DNA of 64,000 nucleotides from Burkholderia plantarii (GCF_001411805.1 NZ_CP007212.1:2294001-2358000), one strand, 5' to 3'; positions 43,025-52,224 are shown, counted from the first letter of the stretch. The notes: generated by a model from the sequence alone, not told the origin. Translations and numbers: made by a program.

Positions 43025-43639
43025 GTGAAATACCTGGTGTTTTTCTGTGGTCACGCCGGCACCGGCAAGACCACGCTCGCCAAGCAGTTGATCGGCCCGC
43101 TGATGCGGACCACGGGCGAGGCGTTCTGCCTGCTCGACAAGGACACGCTGTACGGCCGCTACAGTTCGGCCGCGATGGGCGCGCTCACGCAGGACCCGAA
43201 CGATCGCGACAGCCCGCTCTACCTGCAGCATCTGCGCGACCCCGAGTACCAGGGCCTGCTCGACACCGCGCGCGAGAACCTCGAACTCGGCATCAGCGTG
43301 CTGGTGGTGGCGCCGCTGTCGCGCGAGATCCGCGACGGGCGGCTGCTGAACCGGCAATGGCTTGGCATCGGCCACGACATCGAGCTGCGCGTGGTGTGGG
43401 TGGAAACCTCGGAGGACACCGCGCGCGAGCGCATCATCGCGCGCGGCAATCCGAACGATGCCTACAAGCTCGCGCATTGGGATGAATATCGGCAGCGCCG
43501 CTTCGTGCCCGACGGTGCCGCTTGCGAAGGACTGCTGAGGTTCGACAACAGCGCGCCGGGCGGTGCCGACATCGAGGCGCTGATGCACCGCATCGTGCCG
43601 CCCGCGCGAGGCGCGATGGTGCCGCCGCTGCCGGCATAG
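43025..43639 (+). CDS. P-loop ATP-binding protein (kinase-like)
   Basis: This 204-residue protein has a Walker A motif near the N-terminus (FFCGHAGTGKTTLAKQL) and the segment LLDKDTLYGRYSS after it. A central stretch of the type SVLVVAPLSREIRDG and a later VVWVETSEDTARERIIARGNPNDAYKL resemble zeta-toxin/gluconate-kinase-type small-molecule kinases. The start is GTG with GGAGG 7 nt upstream. The substrate is unknown. It stands 140 bp before the cytochrome operon and may be unrelated to it. Confidence 0.82.
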   Translation: MKYLVFFCGHAGTGKTTLAKQLIGPLMRTTGEAFCLLDKDTLYGRYSSAAMGALTQDPNDRDSPLYLQHLRDPEYQGLLDTARENLELGISVLVVAPLSREIRDGRLLNRQWLGIGHDIELRVVWVETSEDTARERIIARGNPNDAYKLAHWDEYRQRRFVPDGAACEGLLRFDNSAPGGADIEALMHRIVPPARGAMVPPLPA

Positions 43640-43780
43640 GCACGATTGCGGCACCCGCTTCGCGCCGAAGCGGGCCGGTGCCGGACCGGCGCGCCGCGAT
43701 CGAGGTCACACCCGGCACGGGATGCGCCCGCGCGGCCGGCATGCCACCGGCCTGCGATGGCCGCCACCAACGGAGACACG

Positions 43781-45055
43781 ATGCGATCGAGATGGCGCAC
43801 GGTGATGTGGCTCGCTGCCTGCCTGGTGGTACTGGCCGGTGTCGCCTGGTGGTTCGCGCGGCCCCGGCCGATCGACGCGCTGGCGAGCGTACCCGTGGTG
43901 TCGCCGCAGTCGGAGCCGGCCCGGCGCGGCGCCGTGCTGGCCGCGGCCGGCGACTGCATGGTCTGCCATACCGCGCGCAACGGCAGCCCCTACGCGGGCG
44001 GCCGGCCGCTCGCCACGCCGTTCGGCGCGATCGAATCGACCAACATCACGCCGGACCCCGACACCGGCATCGGCCGCTGGTCTGTGGAAGCGTTCGCGCG
44101 GGCGATGCGCCGCGGCATTTCCCGCGACGGACACCACCTCTACCCGGCGTTTCCCTATCCGCACTTCACGAAGCTGTCCGACGCCGACATCGCGGCGCTC
44201 TACGCGTTCCTGATGTCGCGCCGGCCGGCCGTCGCGCCGCCGCCGCGCAACCATCTGGCGTTTCCGTTCGATCACCGGCCGCTCGTCGCGTTCTGGAACC
44301 TGCTGTTCCTCCATGAAGGCCCGCAGCCGCCGGACCCGGCCCGCCCGGCCGACTGGAACCGCGGACGCTATCTGGTCGACGCGCTCGGCCACTGCGGCGC
44401 CTGCCATACGCCGATGAACCAGCTCGGCGCCGAGCAGTCGTCGCACGCGTTTCGCGGCGGCCTGATCGACGGCTGGGACGCGCCCGCGCTGAACGCATTG
44501 AACAGCGGCGGCAGCGGCGCACCGCGCTGGACCGCGAGCGAGCTGGCCGATTATCTGCACGACGGCTTCTCGTCCGCGCATGGGGCGGCGGCCGGGCCGA
44601 TGCGGCCGGTCACGGACAGCCTGCGGCAGGTGCCGCGCGCCGAGGTGGAAGCGATCGCCGCCTACCTGATGTCGCTCGATCCCGGCCCGGCCGCGCCACC
44701 CTCGCCCGCGCCCGGCCCGCGTTCGCTCGCGCCGAACCCGCTGTTCGAAGGCGCCTGCGCGTCCTGTCATGCCGCCGGCTCGCCGATGCAGATCGCGGGC
44801 GCGCGGCCGCCGCTGTCGAACGCGACGAGCCTGCATGCCGGCTCGCCGCGCAACGCCGTGCGGATGATCCTCGACGGCAACGGCTGGGACGGCAGCCACG
44901 GCGCCTATTACATGCCGGGCTTCGCGAACCTGCTGACCGACGAACAGATCGCGCAGCTCGCGCGCTACGTGCATGATCGCCATGGCTCCGGCCAATCCTG
45001 GCCCGACCTCGACGCCGCGTATGTCGCGCGGCTGCGCAAGGAGACCGCTCCGTGA
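43781..45055 (+). CDS. membrane-anchored tri-haem c-type cytochrome
   Basis: This 424-residue protein has an N-terminal membrane anchor (about 8-25) and three haem c sites: CMVCH (59-63), CGACH (205-209) and CASCH (326-330). It resembles the cytochrome subunit of periplasmic alcohol/aldehyde dehydrogenases, which passes electrons to the respiratory chain. It is the first gene of a three-gene operon with a 2Fe-2S and a molybdenum subunit, overlapping the former by GTGA. The ATG has GGAG 6 nt upstream. Confidence 0.92.
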   Translation: MRSRWRTVMWLAACLVVLAGVAWWFARPRPIDALASVPVVSPQSEPARRGAVLAAAGDCMVCHTARNGSPYAGGRPLATPFGAIESTNITPDPDTGIGRWSVEAFARAMRRGISRDGHHLYPAFPYPHFTKLSDADIAALYAFLMSRRPAVAPPPRNHLAFPFDHRPLVAFWNLLFLHEGPQPPDPARPADWNRGRYLVDALGHCGACHTPMNQLGAEQSSHAFRGGLIDGWDAPALNALNSGGSGAPRWTASELADYLHDGFSSAHGAAAGPMRPVTDSLRQVPRAEVEAIAAYLMSLDPGPAAPPSPAPGPRSLAPNPLFEGACASCHAAGSPMQIAGARPPLSNATSLHAGSPRNAVRMILDGNGWDGSHGAYYMPGFANLLTDEQIAQLARYVHDRHGSGQSWPDLDAAYVARLRKETAP

Positions 45056-45534
45056 ACCTCACCCTCAGCGTCAACGGCCAGCCGCGCACGGTGGACGTCG
45101 ATCCCGCCATGCCGCTGCTGTACGTGCTGCGCAATCATCTCGACCTGAACGGCGCCAAGTTCGGCTGCGGGCTGGGCCAGTGCGGCGCCTGCACCGTGAT
45201 GCTCGAACGCGACGCCGTGTTCTCGTGCCTGCTGCCGGTCTCGGCCGTGGCGGGCCGCGCGATCCGGACCGTCGAGGGGCTCGGCACGGCCGCGCGCCCC
45301 GGCCGGCTGCAGCAGGCCTTCATCGACCGGCAGGCCGCGCAGTGCGGCTATTGCATCGCCGGCATGATCATGCGCGCCGAGGCGCTGCTCGAGGCGAATC
45401 CGCATCCGAGCGACGCGGAAATCCGCGAGCACATGCAGCCGAACCTGTGCCGCTGCGGCACCCACATGCGCATCCTCGCGGCCGTGCGCGACGTGGCCGG
45501 CGCCGCCGCCCGTCCGCCGAGGAGCGGCGCGTGA
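45052..45534 (+). CDS. 2Fe-2S subunit of a molybdenum hydroxylase
   Basis: This 160-residue protein has two [2Fe-2S] clusters: plant-ferredoxin type CGLGQCGACTV in the N-terminal half and CGYCIAGM plus CRCGT in the helical half. This is the small subunit of xanthine oxidase-family enzymes (IorA, CoxS type). It starts with GTG inside the cytochrome stop and ends inside the start of the Mo subunit, so all three are translationally coupled. It has no signal of its own and probably travels with the Tat-exported partner. Confidence 0.95.
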   Translation: MNLTLSVNGQPRTVDVDPAMPLLYVLRNHLDLNGAKFGCGLGQCGACTVMLERDAVFSCLLPVSAVAGRAIRTVEGLGTAARPGRLQQAFIDRQAAQCGYCIAGMIMRAEALLEANPHPSDAEIREHMQPNLCRCGTHMRILAAVRDVAGAAARPPRSGA

Positions 45535-47774
45535 AGCCGCTCGCGACGCCGGCGAGCGCCGCGCGCCGCCGGTTCCTGACCGAGGGCGCGCTGGTGGTCG
45601 GCTTCACGCTGGCGCCCGCGCTGCGCGCCGTGGCGCAGAAGACCACCACCGAGGCCGGCAGCTTCACCGCCAGCGCGCCGACGCTGCCCGGCAGCCTGAA
45701 GCTCGCGCCGCTGCTCGACGCCTGGATCCGGATCGACGAACACGGCATCACCGTCTGCACCGGCAAGGTGGAGTTGGGCACCGGCATCCGCACGGCGATG
45801 ATCCAGCTCGCGGCCGAGCAGCTGCGGGTGGGCGTCGATGCCGTCACGCTCGTCACCGCCGATACGCGGCTCACGCCGAACGAGGGCTACACGGCCGGCA
45901 GCCATTCGATCGCCGACAGCGGCACCGCGATCTTCAACGCCGCCGCGCAGGCCCGCGAGCTGCTGGTCGAGGCGGCCGCGCACAAGCTCGGCGTGGCGCC
46001 CGCCGAGCTGCGCGCCGGCGACGGCAAGGTGGTCGCGAACGACGGCCGCGCCCTGAGTTACGCCGAAGTGGTACGTGACGTGAACCTGCATCGCAACGCC
46101 GCCGCGCGCACCGATCTCGGCGCGCCCTCTGCCTGGCGCGTCGTCGGGCAGCCGGTGCCGCGCGTGGACATCCCGGGCAAGGTCTCGGGCGGCCCCAGCT
46201 ACGTGCAGGACCTGCGCCTGCCCGGCATGGTGCATGCGCGCGTGGTGCGCCCGCCCGCGTATGGCGCGAGCCTGATCTCGGCCGATCTCGATGCGGTGCG
46301 GGCGATGCCGGGCGTGATCGCGGTGGTGCGCGACGGCAGCTATCTGGCGGTGGTGGCCCGCGACGAATGGGAAGCCATTCAAGCCATGCGCGCCCTGTCG
46401 GCGTCGGCGCAATGGCGGCCCGGCCCCGCGCTGCCGGACCAGGCCACCGTCCACGACCTGCTGATGACGTTTCCCGCCGAGGACATCGCCGTGGCCGGGC
46501 GCGCCGCGCCGGCCGGCGCCGCCGTGACCACGCGCTCGGCCCGCTACCGCAAGCCCTATCTCTCGCACGGCTCGATCGGGCCGTCCTGCGCCGTCGCCCA
46601 TCTCGACGGCGACACGCTGACGGTCTGGACCCACACGCAGGGCGTGTTCCCGCTGCGCGCGGGCCTGGCCGAGATGCTGTCGATGCCGCCCGAGCGGATC
46701 CATTGCATCCACGTGGAAGGCGCCGGCTGCTACGGCCACAACGGCGCCGACGACGCCGCCGCGGATGCCGCGCTGATCGCACGCGCCGTACCCGGCCGGC
46801 CGGTGCGCGTGCAGTGGATGCGCGAGCAGGAACACGGCTGGGAGCCGTTCGGCCCCGCCATGACGACGCGCGTCTCGGCCGGGCTCGACGCCGCCGGGCG
46901 CATCGTCGGCTGGCATTACGAACTGTGGAGCAACGGCCACAACAACCGCGTGGAGAACGCCGGGCGCCTGATGCCGACTTGGTTGCTCGCGCAACCGTTC
47001 ACGCCGAAGCCGCAAAAGGAGATCCCGATGCCGGAGGGCGGCGCGGACCGCAACAGCGTCCCGCTCTATACGATCCCGAACCTCGTCGTGACCGACCACT
47101 TCATCCAGACCGCGCCGATCCGCGTCTCGGCGATGCGCGGGCTCGGCGCCTACATGAACGTGTTCTCGACCGAGAGCTTCATCGACGAACTCGCGCACGC
47201 GGCACACGCCGACCCCGTCGCGTTCCGCCTCGCGCATCTCGGCGACGCGCGCGCGATCGACGTGATCCGGCTCACCGCCGCGCGCTTCGACTGGCCGCGC
47301 CGGCCCGCCGGCGGACGCGGACACGGCACCGGCTTCGCGTTCGCCCAGTACAAGAACCTGATGGCCTATCTGGCGATCGCCGTTGAACTGACCGTCGACG
47401 CGGACACCGGCGAAGTCGCGCTCGGGCGCGTGGTCGCGTCGGTGGACTGCGGGCAGGTGGTCAACCCCGACGGCGTGAAAAACCAGATCGAAGGCGGCAT
47501 CGTGCAGTCGGCGAGCTGGACGCTGTTCGAGCGCACCACGTTCGACACGCGGCGCGTGACGAGCTTCGACTGGAGCACGTACCCGATCCTGCGCTTCGGC
47601 TCGCTGCCGCGTTCGGTGGAGGTGCATCTGATCGACCGGCCCGCCATGCCCTTCCTCGGCGTCGGCGAGGCCGCACAGGGCCCGACCGCCGCCGCCATCG
47701 CCAACGCGATCTTCGATGCCACCGGCAAGCGCATCCGCGAGACGCCGCTGCTGCCGGAGAAGCTGCGGGGGTGA
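45531..47774 (+). CDS. Tat-exported molybdopterin-binding subunit (IorB/aldehyde dehydrogenase type)
   Basis: This 747-residue protein begins with a twin-arginine signal (AARRRFLTEGALVVGFTLAPALRAVA). Molybdopterin-cytosine-dinucleotide-binding domains follow. Family blocks include KVELGTGIRTAMIQLAAEQL, GYTAGSHSIADSG, SAMRGLGAYMNVF and the catalytic GVGEAAQGPTAAAIANAI, whose Glu acts as base. The layout matches isoquinoline 1-oxidoreductase and periplasmic aldehyde dehydrogenases rather than cytosolic xanthine dehydrogenase. The likely reaction is oxidation of an aldehyde or N-heterocycle in the periplasm, with electrons going to the tri-haem cytochrome. The GTG start has GAGGAG upstream. Confidence 0.92.
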   Translation: MKPLATPASAARRRFLTEGALVVGFTLAPALRAVAQKTTTEAGSFTASAPTLPGSLKLAPLLDAWIRIDEHGITVCTGKVELGTGIRTAMIQLAAEQLRVGVDAVTLVTADTRLTPNEGYTAGSHSIADSGTAIFNAAAQARELLVEAAAHKLGVAPAELRAGDGKVVANDGRALSYAEVVRDVNLHRNAAARTDLGAPSAWRVVGQPVPRVDIPGKVSGGPSYVQDLRLPGMVHARVVRPPAYGASLISADLDAVRAMPGVIAVVRDGSYLAVVARDEWEAIQAMRALSASAQWRPGPALPDQATVHDLLMTFPAEDIAVAGRAAPAGAAVTTRSARYRKPYLSHGSIGPSCAVAHLDGDTLTVWTHTQGVFPLRAGLAEMLSMPPERIHCIHVEGAGCYGHNGADDAAADAALIARAVPGRPVRVQWMREQEHGWEPFGPAMTTRVSAGLDAAGRIVGWHYELWSNGHNNRVENAGRLMPTWLLAQPFTPKPQKEIPMPEGGADRNSVPLYTIPNLVVTDHFIQTAPIRVSAMRGLGAYMNVFSTESFIDELAHAAHADPVAFRLAHLGDARAIDVIRLTAARFDWPRRPAGGRGHGTGFAFAQYKNLMAYLAIAVELTVDADTGEVALGRVVASVDCGQVVNPDGVKNQIEGGIVQSASWTLFERTTFDTRRVTSFDWSTYPILRFGSLPRSVEVHLIDRPAMPFLGVGEAAQGPTAAAIANAIFDATGKRIRETPLLPEKLRG

Positions 47775-47975
47775 GGCGCGCGGGCGAAGCGATCACGCCG
47801 GGGGCTTCGCGCCCGGACCGAACCCCGTCCTGCGCCGGCAGCCGGCATGCAGGCGCCGTCGCGCCATGCCATTGCGGATGCCGCCGAACTGACGAGGCCG
47901 ACCTCGGCCGCCCGATCGCCATCGGGGATCCGGCGCCGCGGGGGTCGACGCTCGGCGGCCCTGGTTCGGCGGCCG

Positions 47976-48218
47976 TTACTGGCGGTTCATCTCCGGCCTG
48001 GCGGGCTGCGCCATCGACGCCGCCGACGGGCCGCGCCGCTCGTCCGGCGCCATCCGCGACGGCGGCGTCAACGGGCTCGTGGGGCCGGAGACGGGATCGC
48101 CGTGGTAGGTCATGCCCGCGGTGGCAGCGCCGTGCGCATTGCCGCCCTGCCCAGCCTGCGCGAGCGGGCAGCATGCCACGCCCGCCAGGATTGCCATGCT
48201 CGTCATCAGCAGTTTCAT
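47976..48218 (-). CDS. small secreted protein
   Basis: This 80-residue protein has a signal peptide (MKLLMTSMAILAGVACCPLAQA). The mature part is Gly/Pro/Met-rich, with the segment GMTYHGDPVSGPTSPLTPPSRM. The ATG has GGAG 7 nt upstream. A cysteine pair ends the hydrophobic region, so lipidation is possible but the box is poor. Function is unknown. Confidence 0.7.
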   Translation of the reverse strand: MKLLMTSMAILAGVACCPLAQAGQGGNAHGAATAGMTYHGDPVSGPTSPLTPPSRMAPDERRGPSAASMAQPARPEMNRQ

Positions 48219-48321
48219 GTCCGGCTCCGGTGCGCGCGCCGCCGGAATGGCGGCGCAACCCTTGCAATTACGTGGGAAGTCCGCCCCCGGATGCATGGCC
48301 GCGCATCGCGCCGTCGACAAC

Positions 48322-48354
48322 AAAAAACCCCGCAAGCGATCGCGCTTGCGGGGC
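48322..48354 (-). terminator. intrinsic terminator of the saccharopine dehydrogenase-like gene
   Basis: On the minus strand an 11-bp stem CCCCGCAAGCG / CGCTTGCGGGG with a 4-nt loop is followed by TTTTTTG, about 45 bp after the gene's stop. This is a textbook Rho-independent terminator. Confidence 0.93.
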
Positions 48355-48398
48355 ACTGGTTCGCGGTGCGGTCGCGCGTGCCGGGTCGCGTGCCGCGC

Positions 48399-49499
48399 TC
48401 AGGCCAGCGCGTGGGCCGGCACCAGCGTCGCGCCGTCGTAGAGCTTGCCGAAGCGGTTGCCGAGGAACGCCTCCAGCGACACCTGCTCCTGCCGCACGAA
48501 GCCGCGCTGCGGCAGCGCCCCTTCGCGGAACAGGTCGAGCACGGCGCACATCGAACCCGCGGTGGTGATCTGGATCGCGTTCATCGGCATGCCGCCGATC
48601 TCGTTGGCGAAGATCTTGCGCGTGAACACGTCCTGCACGAGCTGGCCGCGCTTCACGCCCGTCACGGTCACGAACACCAGCACGACGTCCTGCGTGGTGG
48701 TCGGCACCGCGCGGCGCAGCATCGCCTTCAGCGCGTCGCGGTCGGATTCGAGCCGCATGTCACCGAGCAGGAACTGCATCAGGTCGCGATGGCCGGGATA
48801 GCGGACCGTCTTGTAGTCGAGCGTGCCGACCTTGTCGGCCAGCGTCTCGCAGAGCGTGCCGAGCCCGCCCGAGGTGTTGAACGCCTCGTATTCGGTGCCG
48901 TCGAGCGAGAAATGCTCGAGCCCTTCGAGCGGCTGCACCCACTGGCGCTGGCCGTCGCGAATCGCCTCGCAAGGCTGGCAGTATTCGTTGACGAGCCCGT
49001 CCACGCTCCAGGTCAGGTTGTACTTCAGCGCGTTGGTCGGAAATTCGGGCAGCGCGCCCACCCGCATCTTCACGTCGCGGACCTCGCTGAAGCCCGCCAC
49101 CAGCGAATGCGCGGCGATGCCGATGAAGCCGGGCGCGAGCCCGCATTGCGGCATGAACGCATGCTCGGCGCCGTCTGCGAGGCTGCGGATCGCCTGCGTC
49201 GCGCGCACGTCCTCGGTCAGGTCGAAGTAGTGGACGCCGGCGGCCCGCGCGGCGCGCGCGACGTTCACGGCCAGGTAGTAGGGCAGCGCGTTGACGAGCG
49301 CGTCGAAGCCCTTGAGCGCGTCGCGCAGCGCGTTCGAATCGGCGGAATCGACGCGGCGCGTGGCGATGCCGGCCTCGGCCAGCCTGGCGAGCGCCTCGGC
49401 GTCACGATCGAACGCGACCACCTCGTAGTCGCCGGCTTCACGCAGCAAATGGGCAATGGTATGGCCGATGAGACCGGCGCCGACGATGGCGATCTTCAT
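48399..49499 (-). CDS. saccharopine dehydrogenase family oxidoreductase
   Basis: This 366-residue protein starts with a Rossmann turn, MKIAIVGAGLIGHTIAHLLREAGDYEVVAFDRD. It has the saccharopine dehydrogenase-type FDALVNALPYYLAVNVARAARAAGVHYFDLTED and GLAPGFIGIAAHSLV blocks. It may form or cleave saccharopine or a related imino compound (lysine metabolism) with NAD(P)H. It is monocistronic, with a strong terminator. Two 13-bp direct repeats upstream suggest control by a dimeric regulator. Confidence 0.88.
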   Translation of the reverse strand: MKIAIVGAGLIGHTIAHLLREAGDYEVVAFDRDAEALARLAEAGIATRRVDSADSNALRDALKGFDALVNALPYYLAVNVARAARAAGVHYFDLTEDVRATQAIRSLADGAEHAFMPQCGLAPGFIGIAAHSLVAGFSEVRDVKMRVGALPEFPTNALKYNLTWSVDGLVNEYCQPCEAIRDGQRQWVQPLEGLEHFSLDGTEYEAFNTSGGLGTLCETLADKVGTLDYKTVRYPGHRDLMQFLLGDMRLESDRDALKAMLRRAVPTTTQDVVLVFVTVTGVKRGQLVQDVFTRKIFANEIGGMPMNAIQITTAGSMCAVLDLFREGALPQRGFVRQEQVSLEAFLGNRFGKLYDGATLVPAHALA

Positions 49500-49613
49500 G
49501 ATGACGCTCCTGACGTGATTGTTGTGAGTGGCATGGCGGCTTGCCTGTCGAAGAGTGTACGGATCGGCAAAAACACTTGATAGACGGAAAATGATGCGCT
49601 TCGACGCCCGACA

Positions 49614-49647
49614 TCGTCGTTTCGACATTCGATTTCGTCGTTTCGAC
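49614..49647. promoter_or_regulatory. two 13-bp direct repeats TCGTCGTTTCGAC
   Basis: Identical copies start at 49614 and 49635, exactly 21 bp apart (two helical turns), about 115-150 bp upstream of the saccharopine dehydrogenase-like start. The spacing fits a tandem operator read from one face of the DNA. A third, partial match (TTCGACGC) lies at 49600. Confidence 0.55.
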
Positions 49648-49680
49648 GATCCTACATTTTGAAGGCGCGGCGTGGGCGCA

Positions 49681-49860
49681 TCAGAGCGCCGGCAGCACCG
49701 CCGCCCCGCTCGCGCAGTGCAGGTCGAGCGCGCGAACCTGCTCGGCCATGTCATCGACGAACACGCGAATGCGGGCCGGCAGACGCGTGCGGCTCGGGTA
49801 GTAATCAGGGACGACGCGCGGCAGTAGCATCGCGGGTGCGGACGCCATGTTGTCCGGACG
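49681..49860 (-). pseudogene. relic of a LysR-family regulator (C-terminal end)
   Basis: On the minus strand an open frame ending in TGA reads MLLPRVVPDYYPSRTRLPARIRVFVDDMAEQVRALDLH. This resembles the C-terminus of LysR proteins (V-L-P-D-Y ... YPSRRHLPxRVRxFVD), but the linker between the VPDY and YPSR blocks is missing. No start codon, HTH or effector domain is found upstream. It lies divergently before an intact metabolic gene, where a LysR gene would be expected. Confidence 0.55.
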
Positions 49861-50189
49861 GAAACAATCCGCCGCTTGCGGGCGAAGGGGGGCACGTCCG
49901 CCTTCCGCGCGACCGTGGCGAAGCAGCCTCGGGCAGCGTCGACACGGCCCGCCCCGGCGCGTCCGGGGGGCGACGCGGACGGGCGGCGGCGCATTCTCGC
50001 GCGGCGGCCGGATACCGGAGCGGCCCGCGCGAATGACTATCGCCCTGGTTGGCGCGCCAGGGCGGCGTCAAGAAGCAAGGCGATCGCCACCATCGGCCCC
50101 GCCGGCATGCTCCGGTACGAATCGACGCGCGCCGATCGCGAGGGCCATCGTCACCCTCGCCTTGCTCTCGCCTTCGCCCCCGGGCCTGG
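49861..50189. other. non-coding stretch after the LysR relic
   Basis: I see no gene, repeat or RNA here. It may be the decayed remainder of the lost regulator. Confidence 0.45.
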
Positions 50190-51260
50190 CTACAGCTCTT
50201 TCGCCGGCGGCGCGTCACGCTGCACCGCCGCGCCGCAGCCGCTGCAGAACGGGAAGAACGCGAAATTGCGCGCGGTGCAGACGCAGGTCTGGAACAGGCG
50301 CAGGCCGCAATGGATGCAGAACGTGGCGTGCTCGCCGCCGAGGCTCCAGGGCTTGTCGCACGACGGGCAGGTCTTCTTCTGGAACGAGGCGATCGCCTTC
50401 TCGTAGCCGATCGCCTGCGCGCGTTCATCCTGGCTGCGCTGCAGCTCGTCGCGCTTGCGCTCGACATAGCGCTGGAACGCCCGCAGCATGGCCACGCCCG
50501 CGAACGCCGTCAGCGCGATCCCGACCACCACGCGCACGTAGCCGCCGAAGTCGGGCAGATACGGCACCAGCTCGACGAAGAACGCCGACAGCGCGAACAG
50601 GCCGAAGCCGTAAACGAACGGCCAGTAGCGCGTGCGGCGATGGCGCACGAACAGCCAGACCGCGACCAGCAGCACCGGCAGCGTGAACGCGAGGCGATAG
50701 CCGAACACCGTCAGCGAATAACGGCGCAGCGCGGCCTCGTAGCGCGCGTCGGCCTCGCGGTGCGCCTGCTCGGTGCGCACGTCGAGCGCCGCCGAGCGCG
50801 CCGCCAGCGCGTTTAACTGGTCGCCGAGCGTGTCCTGCTGCTTCTGCCAGCCGGCCAGCGCCGCCTGCAGCGCGTCGAGCGCCTGCGTGCGCGCGAGCAG
50901 TTCCGGATTGCGGCTGCTGTCGCCCGTCGCGCTGCGCGTGGCGACCCAGTTGCGCAAGCCCTCTCGGGCGTTGTCGTAATCACGCCGCGCGCGCGTGGCG
51001 CCCGCGTTCGCCGTCTCCTGCCGGGCGCTCAGGCTCTCGCGCTCGCCGTCGAGCGCGCGCCGCTCGTCGCGCAGGGCCGCGTCGCGGGCCGTGTCGGAGA
51101 ACTGCGAGATATCGGGCGGGCCGCCGCGCGGCGCGAACATCAGGTCGCGGATCACGAGGCTGCCGAGCATGTTCAGGAACAGCGCGAACACGATCGCGAT
51201 CGCCCATGACGCGATGCGCAACCACCGTTCGGGGCGGGAAAATGCCGGACTGGTCTTCAT
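50190..51260 (-). CDS. membrane protein with coiled coil and C-terminal zinc ribbons
   Basis: This 356-residue protein has one N-terminal membrane helix (about 15-38) and a long charged coiled coil rich in Arg, Glu and Gln (about 55-190). Three further membrane helices follow (about 200-285), then a cytoplasmic tail with two zinc-ribbon knuckles (CPSC ... CIHC, then CVC ... CSGC). It resembles no enzyme family I know; a scaffold or regulatory role at the membrane is possible. A GGAGAG site precedes the ATG. An Lrp-type regulator lies 220 bp upstream on the same strand. Confidence 0.75.
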   Translation of the reverse strand: MKTSPAFSRPERWLRIASWAIAIVFALFLNMLGSLVIRDLMFAPRGGPPDISQFSDTARDAALRDERRALDGERESLSARQETANAGATRARRDYDNAREGLRNWVATRSATGDSSRNPELLARTQALDALQAALAGWQKQQDTLGDQLNALAARSAALDVRTEQAHREADARYEAALRRYSLTVFGYRLAFTLPVLLVAVWLFVRHRRTRYWPFVYGFGLFALSAFFVELVPYLPDFGGYVRVVVGIALTAFAGVAMLRAFQRYVERKRDELQRSQDERAQAIGYEKAIASFQKKTCPSCDKPWSLGGEHATFCIHCGLRLFQTCVCTARNFAFFPFCSGCGAAVQRDAPPAKEL

Positions 51261-51480
51261 GGCCTCTCTCCGTTTGGGATCGCTGATGCCGCCTGCTGCC
51301 GCTCGTGCAGTTCGTGCAGTTCGTGCCGCTTGCCGGAGCCGCTCCACGCCCGCGCGCCGGGCGTGTCTTCGCGGCTTGTGGCGTCGACGGCGCGCGTGCG
51401 CCCTGCCGATCCGCTGCGCCGCCTTGTTTCTGCCGTCGATGCGCTGCGCGGCGGACCGCGCATGGCGGCCACGGCAGGCG

Positions 51481-51945
51481 TCACACCGCGATCGTGCCGC
51501 GATCGATCTTGCGCGCGAGGATGATCGAGGTGGTGGTGCGCTCCACGCCGTCGAGCGAGCCGATCTCGTCGAGCAGGTCGTTCAGGCGGCCCGGCGAATC
51601 GGCGCGCAGCCACGCGACGTAATCGTATTCGCCGCTCACCGCGCAGAGCAACTGCACCTCGGGCATCCGGTCGAGTCGCTTGAGCACGTCGTGACCGAAC
51701 TTCGGCGCGAGGATGATGCCGACATAGGCCACCAGGCTCGCGTCGAGCACGTCCTGACCCAGCCTCGCGCTGTAGCCGGCGATCACCTGGGTGCGTTCGA
51801 GCCGCTCGATCCGCGCAATCACCGTCGTGCGCGCCACGTCGAGCTGGCGCGCAAGCTCGGCCACGCTGGCGCGGGCATTGGCCTGCAGCAGCGCGACGAG
51901 ATTGCGGTCGAGCGTATCGAGCTGGTCGAGTCGGGGTGGGCGCAT
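51481..51945 (-). CDS. Lrp/AsnC-family transcriptional regulator
   Basis: This 154-residue protein has an N-terminal HTH (LDQLDTLDRNLVALLQANARASVAELARQLDVARTTVIARIERLERTQVIAGYSARL) and a C-terminal RAM/ACT-like domain (VQLLCAVSGEYDYVAWLRADSPGRLNDLLDEIGSLDGVERTTTSIILARKID). The GEYD turn is the usual amino-acid-binding site. It senses an amino acid and may act on distant amino-acid genes, such as the saccharopine dehydrogenase-like gene 2.4 kb away. Confidence 0.92.
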   Translation of the reverse strand: MRPPRLDQLDTLDRNLVALLQANARASVAELARQLDVARTTVIARIERLERTQVIAGYSARLGQDVLDASLVAYVGIILAPKFGHDVLKRLDRMPEVQLLCAVSGEYDYVAWLRADSPGRLNDLLDEIGSLDGVERTTTSIILARKIDRGTIAV

Positions 51946-52224
51946 GACAATTTCCGTGACAAGGTGTCGCGATAATAGCGCCTTCCGGGATAAACGCGAC
52001 CCGCCTGGCGGCAGGCGCGGGGCGGCGTTCGCGCGAGGCCTGGCGACCGTGCGGACGGTCCGGCTGCGGCGATTTCGGTTTCGTTTCGGTTGTAAGCAGA
52101 TGTCGCTGCACTGCACATTTTGCCGGGAGCATGCTACTAATAGCGCGCGGCTCCGGCTCGCGGCTTGCTTCCGATCGATGGACGGGCGCCGCCGGCTGCC
52201 GTATGACACCACACAGGAGTTCAA

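Noticed and set aside
48399..49994. N-terminal extension of the saccharopine dehydrogenase-like frame to 49994
   Set aside because: The extension crosses the repeat operators and the LysR relic and lacks family similarity; the Rossmann turn starts at the chosen ATG.
51300..51345. Short TCGTGCAGT repeats near the Lrp gene
   Set aside because: Only two to three imperfect copies; not distinguishable from chance in this composition.
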